A program made the translations under genes and the position numbers. A DNA stretch of 64,000 bases, taken from the NCBI RefSeq assembly GCF_048269205.1, contig NZ_JBLXJC010000002.1:558001-622000 (forward strand). Direction: 5' to 3'. Below, piece after piece: positions 1 to 8,360 of this stretch. The notes below the pieces were generated by a model. The model was not told the DNA's origin, did no database searches, and saw nothing but the letters and a program-made list of their open reading frames with translations. The number at the start of each line of letters is the position of its first letter. The stretch's first letter is position 1. This DNA is from Emcibacter sp048269205. Lineage in GTDB: Bacteria; Pseudomonadota; Alphaproteobacteria; Sphingomonadales; Emcibacteraceae.

Positions 1-20
1 CAACCTGGACTTCTGAATTT

Positions 21-1130
21 ATGGCAGAACCGGAAAGCCACATCCTGAAGCTGGCACACGAAGCCGGATTTGAAGCTGTTGCCATCACCTCGGCTGACGG
101 CATGGCAGGCCCTGCCAGACATTTCGAACAGTTCCTTGAAGCCGGGCGTCACGGCGACATGACCTGGATGGAGGATAAGGCGGACCGCCGCAAGGACCCC
201 AAGACGCTCTGGCCCGATGTACGTTCCATCATTATGCTCGGCATGAACTATGGCCCTGACAATGATCCCCTTGAGAAATTGTCAGAGAAGAATTCAGGCA
301 ACATCTCTGTCTATGCGGGTGGGCGCGACTATCACGACGTTATCAAAAAAAAACTGAAACAGGTCGCCCGGGAAATTCATCGTACCTATGAGGCGGAAGT
401 AAAGGTTTTCGTCGATACCGCCCCGGTCATGGAAAAACCTCTGGCCGCCAAAGCCGGACTTGGCTGGCAAGGGAAACACACCAATCTGGTCAGCCGTGAA
501 TATGGCTCGTGGCTGTTCCTCGGTAGTATATTTACGACCCTGGACCTGAAAACCGGCCCGGCCGAAAAGGACCATTGCGGCTCCTGCCGGAACTGTCTGG
601 ATATCTGCCCGACAAACGCCTTCCCTGCCCCGTACCAGCTGGATGCCCGGCGCTGCATTTCTTATCTGACGATCGAATACAAGGGCCATATTTCACCTGA
701 ATTCAGGGAAGCCATAGGCAACCGGATCTATGGTTGTGACGACTGTCTTGCTGTCTGCCCCTGGAACAAGTTCGCACAGAAAACCCGGGAAAGCCGGTTT
801 TTCATACGCCCTGAACTGCAGGCACCCGAGCTTTCAAATCTTCTGGAACTGGATGATACCGGCTTCCGGGCGTTGTTTTCCGGCTCCCCCGTCAAAAGGA
901 TCGGTCGGGACAGCTTTATCCGCAATGTGCTCATTGCCATCGGCAACAGCGGGAATGCCGACTACCTTGCCCGGCTGGAAGAAAAACTGACCGAAGACAA
1001 TCCTGTCGTTCGCGCCGCTGCCGTCTGGGCTCTTTCGCGGCTGGCGGACCGGGAAACCTTCACAGCCTGTAAAGAGCGTTACCTCGCCGGGGAAACAGAT
1101 CTTAATGTCCTGCGGGAATGGCAGGAATAA
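21..1130 (+). CDS. queG: Epoxyqueuosine reductase QueG
   Basis: Cobalamin- and iron-sulfur-dependent enzyme that reduces epoxyqueuosine to queuosine in tRNA, the last step of queuosine biosynthesis; cytoplasmic. The 369-residue protein has the usual family length. Two 4Fe-4S clusters are visible: CGSCRNCLDICP (Cys186, 189, 192, 196) and CDDCLAVCP (Cys239, 242, 246). The VDTAPVMEK segment carries Asp132, which corresponds to the family's proton-donor aspartate. The C-terminus (about 310-345) looks like a HEAT-type repeat, as in E. coli QueG. The start fits the family N-terminus although no clear ribosome binding site precedes it. It converges with the TPR gene across a shared terminator. Confidence 0.95.
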   Translation: MAEPESHILKLAHEAGFEAVAITSADGMAGPARHFEQFLEAGRHGDMTWMEDKADRRKDPKTLWPDVRSIIMLGMNYGPDNDPLEKLSEKNSGNISVYAGGRDYHDVIKKKLKQVAREIHRTYEAEVKVFVDTAPVMEKPLAAKAGLGWQGKHTNLVSREYGSWLFLGSIFTTLDLKTGPAEKDHCGSCRNCLDICPTNAFPAPYQLDARRCISYLTIEYKGHISPEFREAIGNRIYGCDDCLAVCPWNKFAQKTRESRFFIRPELQAPELSNLLELDDTGFRALFSGSPVKRIGRDSFIRNVLIAIGNSGNADYLARLEEKLTEDNPVVRAAAVWALSRLADRETFTACKERYLAGETDLNVLREWQE

Positions 1131-1157
1131 AAAGGGCGCCCGGCAACGCTCCCTTTT
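1129..1157. terminator. Bidirectional terminator between queG and the TPR gene
   Basis: AAAAGGG and CCCTTTT arms flank a GC-rich loop, with A- and T-runs on the two sides. It lies directly at the queG stop and can serve both converging genes. Confidence 0.6.
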
Positions 1158-1172
1158 CTCATTTTCTCCTGA

Positions 1173-2054
1173 TCAGTCCGCCTTCAGCAAGTCCAGATTC
1201 TGCTGCGCTGTTTCTGCAACCTCGCTATCGGGGTAAAGATCGATCACTTTCTGCCAGACCTGACCGGCCTTGAGCTTTTCGCCGGTCACCCGATACAATA
1301 TGCCGCTTTCCAGAAGAAAATCGGCATTGTCCTTGTCCAGTTCCAGTCCCCTGTCAATATCCAGGCGTGCCGCCGCATGATTGTTCCTATATCTGAACAC
1401 CTTAGCCCTGAGGAAATATCCCTGTGTATCCTCCGGCGCGATCTCAATGGCCCGGGTCAGATCATCCACTGCCGCCTGATACTCCCGGCGCAGAGACTGT
1501 ATCTTTCCGCGCTCCAGATAGATTTCCCTGAGGAGAGACTGATCCGTTCCCGCCGCCAGCAATGCCGAACTGAGCGTCGAATAGGCCTTGTCCAAATCAC
1601 CTGCCCTTTGCCAGGCGATTGCCGCCTGGGTATACAGGTCCGTTCTCAGCCTGCGCCTGTTGGCCAGAGCATAGTCTCCAAGACCGTTGCCGGTCAGAAT
1701 GCTATCTGCTTCCCGTTCAAGCAGCTCTGCCGCCTCTGTTGACCTGTCCAGTGCCATCAGGGCCAGCGCCTCGCAATGCCGGGCCGCAGAAAGTCCCTGA
1801 CGGGCAATATTCCAGTCCCGGGCAAAAACAAGCGCCTGTTCGGGGTCATTCTCTACCATCTGCAAGCAGACGCCATAACGGGTGGAGTCCGGCTCTTCGG
1901 TCATCTGCATCTGATCGTCAGTCTGTGCAATTGAAGACTGGACGCCCCCTGCCGCCAGATGGCATATTAGAAGAGATGCGATATGTAAAAATAGTGTTTT
2001 CAGTCCAAGTCTCGTTTCTGCCATAAATCTAAAATAGCTTTCCCTTATCATCAT
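1173..2054 (-). CDS. Secreted TPR-repeat protein
   Basis: A 293-residue protein of unknown role. A hydrophobic stretch at about residues 17-42 (LKTLFLHIASLLICHLAAGG) followed by an Ala-Gln site looks like a signal peptide, so it probably acts in the periplasm. From about residue 140 to the end there are tetratricopeptide repeats, with typical motifs such as AIAWQRAGDLDKAYSTLSSA, AAVDDLTRAIEIAPEDTQGY and AARLDIDRGLELDKDNADF. TPR proteins usually scaffold protein complexes; nothing nearby shows the partner. The start is uncertain: ATG at 2054, 2051 or 2024 are all possible and none has a strong ribosome binding site. Confidence 0.8.
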   Translation of the reverse strand: MMIRESYFRFMAETRLGLKTLFLHIASLLICHLAAGGVQSSIAQTDDQMQMTEEPDSTRYGVCLQMVENDPEQALVFARDWNIARQGLSAARHCEALALMALDRSTEAAELLEREADSILTGNGLGDYALANRRRLRTDLYTQAAIAWQRAGDLDKAYSTLSSALLAAGTDQSLLREIYLERGKIQSLRREYQAAVDDLTRAIEIAPEDTQGYFLRAKVFRYRNNHAAARLDIDRGLELDKDNADFLLESGILYRVTGEKLKAGQVWQKVIDLYPDSEVAETAQQNLDLLKAD

Positions 2055-2121
2055 AAGCTGTCGGGGAATTTACAGGCTGTCTGCAATTTCGGCAAGCCTG
2101 GTCATCATAGAGGAAAAGATC

Positions 2122-2889
2122 ATGCATTATTTGAAAAATCTCACCCTTTCCCTTCACATCCTTGCAGCCATGCTGCTGACAGCCGGACTTGCCGCTCCGG
2201 CCAGCGCCCAATCTGCCCCCGGGCAGATTGCCATTGCCCAGGAACCTGTTTTCCAGGACAGCATCACCATGGAGCTTGCCGCCGAGGACTGGCTGACGGC
2301 AAATTCAGCTATAATCTACGTCCAGATTGTGGCTGTTTTCGATGAGAAACAGAGTGGGGATGTTCGCAAGAACGTCCAGAAGGAACTGGGAAAACTTATT
2401 CCCGGCGCGGATTGGAAATTTACAGGGTTTAATCGCCGGGAAGGCTCCGCCGGATACGAGCAATGGACCATCAATGCCGAAAGCAGGGTTGGTGATAAAA
2501 ACATTGATGGCCTGAGAGAGAAATTTGAAAAAGCCAGCCGCACCGGTTTTAAAATGCAACTGCAGAGGGTTTCCTATTCTCCCAACGAACAGGAAAAGCA
2601 GGACCACTACCGTCTGTTGCGAAAAAAGATCTATGAAATGGCCCGGACGGAGCTGAAAAACCTGAACGACCTTTTTCCGGAGCGCAAATACCGGATTACC
2701 CAGCTGACATTTTCCCCTTCCGCCATTCAGTACCAGCGCACATTGGCGGCAAAAACGCTGGATGACAAAACCCTTGAAGCCTATCGCGTGAACCGGGATA
2801 CTGGCGACGGGCAAATGAATGTTTCACAGCTGGTCCGGCTTCACGCCACGCTGGTTCTGGGAACAACATTCCTGCCGACCAAGGAATAA
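2122..2889 (+). CDS. Secreted protein of unknown function
   Basis: I do not recognise the family. The 255-residue product starts with a clear signal peptide (hydrophobic residues about 8-25, then APASAQ), so it should be periplasmic or exported. The start is supported by a GAGGAAA-type ribosome binding site about 8 bases upstream. The mature part is mixed alpha/beta without transmembrane segments or cysteine motifs. A two-part pattern of strand-rich sequence with a charged helix (about 165-190) faintly recalls SIMPL-like proteins, but this is a weak impression. It is divergent from the TPR gene, so the two might share regulation. It is followed after 33 bases by the SDR gene on the same strand. 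Confidence 0.75.
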   Translation: MHYLKNLTLSLHILAAMLLTAGLAAPASAQSAPGQIAIAQEPVFQDSITMELAAEDWLTANSAIIYVQIVAVFDEKQSGDVRKNVQKELGKLIPGADWKFTGFNRREGSAGYEQWTINAESRVGDKNIDGLREKFEKASRTGFKMQLQRVSYSPNEQEKQDHYRLLRKKIYEMARTELKNLNDLFPERKYRITQLTFSPSAIQYQRTLAAKTLDDKTLEAYRVNRDTGDGQMNVSQLVRLHATLVLGTTFLPTKE

Positions 2890-2922
2890 CCTGGCGCTGT
2901 CAGCGCAATATATGGACAGCTG

Positions 2923-3792
2923 ATGCAAAAAAAGCTTTTCTGTTTCGGCCTGGGCTACACCGCCCGGGCCCTTATTTCCCATGTGGCTGGAGAAGATGAC
3001 TGGACCATTGCCGGCACCTGCCGCTCTCCGGACAAGCGCGATAAATTTGCCCGTCAGGGGATTGAATGTCATCTTTTTGACGGATCCATTCCCCTGCGAA
3101 ACATAGTGGATGCCCTTTCAGGCGTCACCCATATGCTAATTTCCACACCACCGGGGGAATCCCGGGGCGACCCGGTTCTGGCCTGTCATGGAAATGATCT
3201 TTCCCGCCTGACAAATCTTCACTGGATCGGCTATCTGTCCACCACCGGTGTTTACGGCGACCATGACGGCGGCTGGGTGGATGACGAGACACCGGAAACC
3301 CCAACATCCCGGCGCGGGGAACTGCGCCTTGCAGCAGAGCGGGACTGGTTGATGCTGGCTGAATCAGCTTCCCTGCCCGTCCATCTGTTCCGGCTGGGCA
3401 GCATCTATGGCCCCGGTCGAGGTCAACAGGAAGGCCTGAAATCAGGCCGCACAAAAAAAATCGTCAAACCAAACCAGTATTTCAGCCGCATTCATGTGGA
3501 GGACATTGTCCAGGTCTTGCTTGCTTCCATGGCGCATCCCGATCCAGGGCAGAGCTATAATGTGGTGGATGACCTGCCGGCGCCGCCGGATCAGGTCATT
3601 GATTATGTCTGTGACCTTATGTCCCTGCCCCGCCTGCCGGACGTGGATTTCGAAACTGCCGATCTGTCACCGCTGATGCGCAGTTTTTACAGCGAAAGCA
3701 AAAGGGTCCGGAACGACCGCATCAAATCGGAACTGGGCGTTAAATTGAAGCATCCGACCTATCGGGAAGGTTTCGCCGCGCTGGTCAAATAA
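2923..3792 (+). CDS. NAD-dependent epimerase/SDR-family protein (YeeZ-like)
   Basis: A 289-residue extended short-chain dehydrogenase-like protein. The N-terminus FCFGLGYTARAL carries a GxGxxA-type nucleotide-binding loop. STTGVYGDHDGGWVDD resembles the strand-4 region and active-site neighbourhood of atypical SDRs, followed by FRLGSIYGPGR and the SRIHVEDIVQVL segment typical of epimerase-like members. Members of this YeeZ-like group are common in Proteobacteria, and their substrate is mostly unknown. It converges with the cyclase-family gene: the stop codons are adjacent with no room for a terminator between them. Confidence 0.8.
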   Translation: MQKKLFCFGLGYTARALISHVAGEDDWTIAGTCRSPDKRDKFARQGIECHLFDGSIPLRNIVDALSGVTHMLISTPPGESRGDPVLACHGNDLSRLTNLHWIGYLSTTGVYGDHDGGWVDDETPETPTSRRGELRLAAERDWLMLAESASLPVHLFRLGSIYGPGRGQQEGLKSGRTKKIVKPNQYFSRIHVEDIVQVLLASMAHPDPGQSYNVVDDLPAPPDQVIDYVCDLMSLPRLPDVDFETADLSPLMRSFYSESKRVRNDRIKSELGVKLKHPTYREGFAALVK

Positions 3793-4452
3793 TCACTCGA
3801 TCAGCGCATAGGCCCTGACCGGGAAGGTTCCCATTCCCTTGACCTTGACCGGTACGGCGAAGAAACGGAAGGCGCTGTCCGGGAGTTTATCCAGTCCGGT
3901 CATATGCTCAACGATTGTAATTTCATCCCGCAGCAATATTGAATGCACCGGCCGGGCGCCGCCCCTGATATCGTCAATATTGTAGCTGTCGATGCCAACG
4001 AGGACCGCACCATTGTCGCGAAGCCAGACAGCCGCATCCTCCGTCAGGAAGGGATGCCCTTCGAAATAATCGTCTGTCCTCCAGTGGCGTGACCAGTCCG
4101 TATGCACCAGCACCGCCTTGCCCCTGACATCAAGCCCCCTGAAATGGGTGTCATTAATGGCCATGGCTTCCTCATCCACCCGGACCACAACCGCTTCCAG
4201 GTCGGCAATGCGCTCAAGGTCCAGTTCGGAAAGGTCCTTGCCGTCTGAATAACGGTGAAAAGGACTGTCCATATAGGTGCCGGTATTGGCGACCATCTTG
4301 ATTTCGCCAATATGAAACTCGGTGCCTTCGTCATAATGTCCCCGGGAATCTCCCCGACTGAGGAAATCACAGATGATCGGTGCCGGCAGCCCCTTGTAGG
4401 TAATCATGCCGTCTTCAACGTTATGGCTGAGGTCGATCAGTTTCTTGGTCAT
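3793..4452 (-). CDS. Cyclase-family protein (kynurenine formamidase-like fold)
   Basis: A 219-residue member of the cyclase family, which includes KynB and metal-dependent hydrolases. It begins with KLIDLSHNVEDGMITYKG, typical of the family, and ends with the usual VPVKVKGMGTFPVRAYA strand. The classical metal motif HxGTHxDxPxH is changed: here it reads NTGTYMDSPFH, so two of the histidines are replaced by Asn and Tyr while the Asp and the last His remain. This subgroup may therefore bind metal differently or not act as a formamidase. It lies 3 bases downstream of the alpha/beta hydrolase gene, so the two form an operon. No tryptophan-degradation genes are near. Confidence 0.8.
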   Translation of the reverse strand: MTKKLIDLSHNVEDGMITYKGLPAPIICDFLSRGDSRGHYDEGTEFHIGEIKMVANTGTYMDSPFHRYSDGKDLSELDLERIADLEAVVVRVDEEAMAINDTHFRGLDVRGKAVLVHTDWSRHWRTDDYFEGHPFLTEDAAVWLRDNGAVLVGIDSYNIDDIRGGARPVHSILLRDEITIVEHMTGLDKLPDSAFRFFAVPVKVKGMGTFPVRAYALIE

Positions 4453-4455
4453 GGT

Positions 4456-5217
4456 TTATCCCTCCAGAAGGCTGTCAAGGGTTGCACAAAGTCGTTCCAG
4501 GTCACGATCCGATGACAGGCGATGGTCGCCGTTCTTCACATAGGTGATCACCACATCTTCTGTGGTCAGGGCATCGCTGATCCGTTGCGACCAGCGAAAC
4601 GGCACATCCTCGTCTTTCATCCCGTGCAACAGGCGAACCGGGCATTCCAACTCGATGGGACCGCCCAGCAGAAGATGATTGTCCCCTTCCTCAATCAGCC
4701 TGTAACTAATCACATAGGGGGCGTCGCTATACTCACTGGGTTCCAGGTAATAACCATCCTGTTTCAGTTTAGCCTGTATTTCCGGGCTGTACTTGTCCCA
4801 CATCAACTCACGGGTGAAATCCGGCGCCGGGGCAATACCGATAAAAGCGGCAAGCCGGTCCTTCACTTCAAGTCCCACTAAAAGACCGGTCCAACCACCC
4901 ATGCTGGAGCCGATGATCAGCACCGGCCCCTCGGTCAGGCGCTCCACCACCGCCAGGGCATCTTCCTTCCAGGCGCCGATGGTACCGTCCCTGAATTCAC
5001 CGGATGACGAACCATGTCCGGAATAGTCAAACCGGATATAGGCCTGGCCGCGCAACCGGCAATGTTCCTCCAGCGCCAAGGCCTTGCTGCCTTCCATATC
5101 CGACATAAAACCGCCGAAAAAGATCACGGTCGGGCCTTTGCCTTCGATCTTGTGATAGGCGATTCTCCGGCCGTTCTCCAGGAATAGAAAATTCGGTGCA
5201 TCTGCATCTGCGGTCAT
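4456..5217 (-). CDS. Alpha/beta hydrolase
   Basis: A 253-residue serine hydrolase of the alpha/beta-hydrolase fold, probably cytoplasmic. The nucleophile elbow is GSSMGG (after VLIIG), the oxyanion region is FFGGFMSDMEG near the N-terminus, and the acid and His are likely in HGMKDEDVPF and NGDHRLSSDRD. These match the carboxylesterase/palmitoyl-thioesterase-like (ABHD10-type) group. It is the first gene of a two-gene operon with the cyclase-family protein, which suggests a shared hydrolytic pathway; the substrate is unknown. Confidence 0.85.
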   Translation of the reverse strand: MTADADAPNFLFLENGRRIAYHKIEGKGPTVIFFGGFMSDMEGSKALALEEHCRLRGQAYIRFDYSGHGSSSGEFRDGTIGAWKEDALAVVERLTEGPVLIIGSSMGGWTGLLVGLEVKDRLAAFIGIAPAPDFTRELMWDKYSPEIQAKLKQDGYYLEPSEYSDAPYVISYRLIEEGDNHLLLGGPIELECPVRLLHGMKDEDVPFRWSQRISDALTTEDVVITYVKNGDHRLSSDRDLERLCATLDSLLEG

Positions 5218-5403
5218 AAGTACATTCCGGCATAATTAAGTTCCGGGTCTACTATAAATCCTTGTGGCCGATTGAAAAACGCTTTTTGAGCTTTATTTAC
5301 CAACCGGAACCCGTTGCAAGCTTGACTTGCGTGGAAATCCCGATAAGTTCCCCAAGGACGACGACAATCTATTTTTTCAACAGTTAAAGACGGCCCGAAG
5401 ATC

Positions 5404-7368
5404 ATGACCAGACAAGTATCCCTTACCCTGCCCGACGGCAGCATCCGCACCTTTGACGGTCCGGTGACGGGACTGACTCTGGCCGAAGACATCGGACCCG
5501 GCCTGGCCAAGGCAGCCCTGGCCGTTGTGGTTGACGGCGAACAATGGGACCTGTCCCGGGAAATCGAGAGCGACGCAAACGTCTCCATCATTACCCGCAA
5601 GGACGAGGCGGCACTGGAAATCCTGCGCCATGACGCCGCCCATATCATGGCCGAGGCCGTCAAGGAACTCTACCCGGACACCCAGGTGACCATCGGTCCG
5701 GCTATTGAAGACGGTTTCTATTACGATTTCGCGCGCAAGACCCCCTTTACAACGGAAGACCTGGAAAAGATCGAAGCCCGGATGAAGGAAATTGTGGCGC
5801 GCGACGAGGAAATCACCCGCGAGGTCTGGAACCGGGACGACGCGGTGAAATTCTTCCGTGACATGGGAGAGGAATATAAGGCGGAAATTATCGCCGATAT
5901 TCCCGCCGACCAACCGATTACCCTTTACCGGCAGGGCGAGTTCATCGACCTCTGTCGCGGCCCGCACCTGCCCAGCACGAAAAAACTGGGCGACGGTTTT
6001 AAACTTATGAAGGTGGCTGGCGCCTACTGGCGCGGCGACAGCAACAATGAAATGCTGACACGGGTTTACGGTACCGCCTGGCGCGACAAAAAGGAGCTCA
6101 AGGCTTACCTTGTTCGTCTTGAAGAGGCCGAAAAACGCGACCACCGCAAAATTGGCCGGGAAATGGGCCTGTTTCATCTGCAGGAAGAAGCCCAGGGCTC
6201 AGTCTTCTGGCATTCAAAAGGGTTCCGCATCTGGATCGAGCTGGAACGCTATATCCGCGCCCGTCTGGCCGATGACGGCTACGAGGAAATCAAAACCCCC
6301 CAGCTGATGGACTCCAAATTGTGGGAACAGTCCGGCCACTGGGGCAAGTTCCGCGAGAATATGTTTGTGGTGCCCGACATGGTGCCCACAGCCGACGGCG
6401 ATATCGAGGTGCCGAAAGACGCCCGCATGATGGCGCTGAAACCCATGAACTGCCCGGCTCATATCCAGGTTTTCAAACAGGGCATCAAAAGCTATCGCGA
6501 CCTGCCGATCCGCATGTCGGAATTCGGCTGCTGTCACCGCAACGAGGCTCATGGCGCCCTGCACGGCCTGATGCGCGTGCGACAGATGACCCAGGACGAC
6601 GCCCATATCTTCTGCCGCGAAGACCAGATTACCGACGAGACAAAGCGCTTCCTGGCGCTATTTGCCAAAGTCTATGAGGACATGGGCCTCAGCGACATTA
6701 AATATAAACTGGCAACACGGCCGGAAATGCGGGCCGGCGATGATGCCACCTGGGACCGGGCGGAAAAATCCCTTGCTGACGCCCTGACCGCCAGCGGCCT
6801 CGACTTCGAATATGCCGAAGGCGAAGGCGCCTTCTACGGCCCCAAACTGGAATTCCACCTGACCGACGCTATCGGCCGGACCTGGCAGTGCGGCACTTTC
6901 CAGCTTGACTATGTGTTGCCGGAACGGCTTGACGCGACCTACATTGGCCAGGACGGGGAAAAACACCGTCCGGTTATGCTGCACCGCGCGGTCTTCGGCA
7001 CCTTCGAACGCTTCATCGGTATTCTGATCGAACATTACGCCGGGCGCTTCCCGCTCTGGCTGGCCCCGGTGCAGGTTGTGGTGACCGGCATTACCTCTGA
7101 CCAGGACGACCATGTTAGAACCGTTCACCAGCAGCTTGTTGACGCCGGACTGCGCGCCGAGATGGACTTGCGCAACGAAAAAATCAACTACAAGGTAAGG
7201 GAGCATTCCCATGCCAAGGTTCCCGCAATATTCGTGATCGGCGGCCGGGAAGCAGAGCAAAATACGGTAACGATTCGGCGTTTGGGTTCCCAAAAGCAGG
7301 AAACCCTTGATTTAACTGACGCAATCCATAAACTTAAGGAAGAATCTGTTGCGCCGGACCTGAGATGA
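5404..7368 (+). CDS. thrS: Threonyl-tRNA synthetase
   Basis: Charges tRNA-Thr with threonine in the cytoplasm; essential. At 654 residues it is full length. An N-terminal TGS domain (about 1-62) is followed by the editing domain, with HDAAH (His76, His80) and CRGPH as zinc/editing motifs. The class II catalytic core has MNCPAHI (zinc Cys), the RMSEFG and HRNEAHGALHGLMRVR motif 2, and HRAVFGTFERFIGILIEHY as motif 3. The C-terminal anticodon-binding domain ends at about residue 640. It starts the translation cluster and is followed by infC after about 90 bases. A weak promoter may lie in the 186-base upstream gap (TTGACT at 5322), but its -10 is poor. Confidence 0.98.
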   Translation: MTRQVSLTLPDGSIRTFDGPVTGLTLAEDIGPGLAKAALAVVVDGEQWDLSREIESDANVSIITRKDEAALEILRHDAAHIMAEAVKELYPDTQVTIGPAIEDGFYYDFARKTPFTTEDLEKIEARMKEIVARDEEITREVWNRDDAVKFFRDMGEEYKAEIIADIPADQPITLYRQGEFIDLCRGPHLPSTKKLGDGFKLMKVAGAYWRGDSNNEMLTRVYGTAWRDKKELKAYLVRLEEAEKRDHRKIGREMGLFHLQEEAQGSVFWHSKGFRIWIELERYIRARLADDGYEEIKTPQLMDSKLWEQSGHWGKFRENMFVVPDMVPTADGDIEVPKDARMMALKPMNCPAHIQVFKQGIKSYRDLPIRMSEFGCCHRNEAHGALHGLMRVRQMTQDDAHIFCREDQITDETKRFLALFAKVYEDMGLSDIKYKLATRPEMRAGDDATWDRAEKSLADALTASGLDFEYAEGEGAFYGPKLEFHLTDAIGRTWQCGTFQLDYVLPERLDATYIGQDGEKHRPVMLHRAVFGTFERFIGILIEHYAGRFPLWLAPVQVVVTGITSDQDDHVRTVHQQLVDAGLRAEMDLRNEKINYKVREHSHAKVPAIFVIGGREAEQNTVTIRRLGSQKQETLDLTDAIHKLKEESVAPDLR

Positions 7369-7445
7369 TCCGTTACGAAAAATTCATCTTTGTATCGTAG
7401 TAAACAGACGAAAACCATTTGCAATAACCAGCGATGAACTGTCGC

Positions 7446-7459
7446 AGGAGGAAACTATA
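7446..7459 (+). promoter_or_regulatory. infC: infC ribosome binding site and ATA start codon
   Basis: A perfect AGGAGG at 7446-7451 is followed after 5 bases by ATA at 7457-7459, in frame with infC. The first ATG (7472) lies 20 bases from AGGAGG, too far for normal initiation. Rare AUU/AUC/AUA starts are a known device by which IF-3 represses its own translation. Confidence 0.75.
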
Positions 7460-7993
7460 GCTAGACGACCAATGGCGAGCCCGCCTGCCCAAAAGGGCCC
7501 AAGGGTAAACACTGACATTAATGTCAGTGAAGTGAGACTTATTGACGCCGAAGGTGAAAACCACGGCACTGTGGCAATTGACAAAGCCCTGGAAATGGCG
7601 CAGGCCGCCGGCCTTGACCTGGTGGAAATTTCCCCCAATGCCGAGCCCCCCGTCTGCAAAATACTGGACTACGGTAAGTTCAAGTATGAAGCCCAGAAAA
7701 AGGCCAGCATGGCCCGGAAGAAACAGAAAACCATCGACGTCAAGGAAATCAAGATGCGTCCCGGCATCGAAAAACATGATTATGACGTCAAGATGCGTTC
7801 GATCGATAAATTCCTGTCCGCCGGTGACAAGGTGAAAGTTACTCTCCGCTTCCGTGGACGTGAAATGGCCCACCAGGAACTGGGCATGGAAGTCCTGCAA
7901 CGCGTAAAGGCCGACTTTGAAGACCGGGTTAAAATCGAACAGCATCCGAAGCTGGAAGGCCGACAGATGATCATGATCATGGCGCCCAAATAA
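7457..7993 (+). CDS. infC: Translation initiation factor IF-3
   Basis: Binds the 30S subunit, blocks premature 50S joining and checks start-codon pairing. With the ATA start the product is 178 residues and begins (M)ARRPMASPPAQKGPRVN, matching the ARR-type N-terminus of alphaproteobacterial IF-3. The N-domain contains the LVEISPNAEPPVCKILDYGK linker signature. The C-domain contains EIKMRPGIEKHDYDVK and VTLRFRGREMAHQELG, and it ends IMIMAPK. An ATG start at 7472 is possible, but the AGGAGG is placed for ATA. Autoregulation through the non-canonical start is expected from the family. A terminator follows at 8032, so infC ends the thrS-infC unit. Confidence 0.97.
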   Translation: MARRPMASPPAQKGPRVNTDINVSEVRLIDAEGENHGTVAIDKALEMAQAAGLDLVEISPNAEPPVCKILDYGKFKYEAQKKASMARKKQKTIDVKEIKMRPGIEKHDYDVKMRSIDKFLSAGDKVKVTLRFRGREMAHQELGMEVLQRVKADFEDRVKIEQHPKLEGRQMIMIMAPK

Positions 7994-8031
7994 CACAGAT
8001 CTTTTCCGTCAAATAAATATTGCATTGCAGC

Positions 8032-8067
8032 AAAAGCAGGTCTATGAAAGGCCTGCTTTTTTGTTTT
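8032..8067 (+). terminator. Rho-independent terminator after infC
   Basis: The 9-bp stem AAAAGCAGG/CCTGCTTTT at 8032-8060 with an 11-base loop is followed by a T-rich tail. It closes the thrS-infC transcription unit and separates it from the small membrane protein. Confidence 0.85.
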
Positions 8068-8090
8068 TAAATAAGTTGAGTAACAGATCC

Positions 8091-8285
8091 ATGCGCGAAT
8101 TTACCACTCCCGTTCTTTTTCTGATCAATTTCGTTCTGCTTCTTCTTGTGCTGGCCTTTGTGTGGACGCCGATGGTTTTTGTCTATGCTGCCATGGCCGG
8201 TGTACCGATCATGTTTGCGACCCTGTTTAACATCGCTTTCATTCCGGTACTGCGCGGTACTGAGCCCCGAGTCGGAAATTCCTGA
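8091..8285 (+). CDS. Small membrane protein, unknown
   Basis: A 64-residue protein with two hydrophobic segments (about 6-30 and 33-52, the first including LLLLVLAFVW) and a short charged C-terminus (RGTEPRVGNS); probably an inner-membrane protein. I chose ATG 8091. The longer frame starting at 8025 would run through the infC terminator hairpin and is unlikely. There is no clear ribosome binding site, and it sits just after a terminator, so expression is uncertain. No family recognised. Confidence 0.5.
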   Translation: MREFTTPVLFLINFVLLLLVLAFVWTPMVFVYAAMAGVPIMFATLFNIAFIPVLRGTEPRVGNS

Positions 8286-8324
8286 CCCTGACCCCGTTTT
8301 TAATATCCTGATATTCCATCACTT

Positions 8325-8353
8325 TTGGAGCAGGATATATTCTGTAGTATACT
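8325..8353 (+). promoter_or_regulatory. Sigma-70-type promoter for a short RNA
   Basis: TTGGAG (8325-8330) and TATACT (8348-8353) are separated by exactly 17 bases, a near-consensus promoter. Transcription would begin around 8360-8361 and meet a strong terminator about 110 bases later with no credible reading frame between. Confidence 0.65.
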
Positions 8354-8360
8354 TCCCGTG

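Noticed and set aside
1..16. End of an upstream gene (frame ending in a TGA at 14-16)
   Set aside because: Only five codons are visible, too little to call a gene.
5218..5403. T-box or attenuator before thrS
   Set aside because: No T-box core and no terminator/antiterminator pair; the gap also has no convincing promoter -10.
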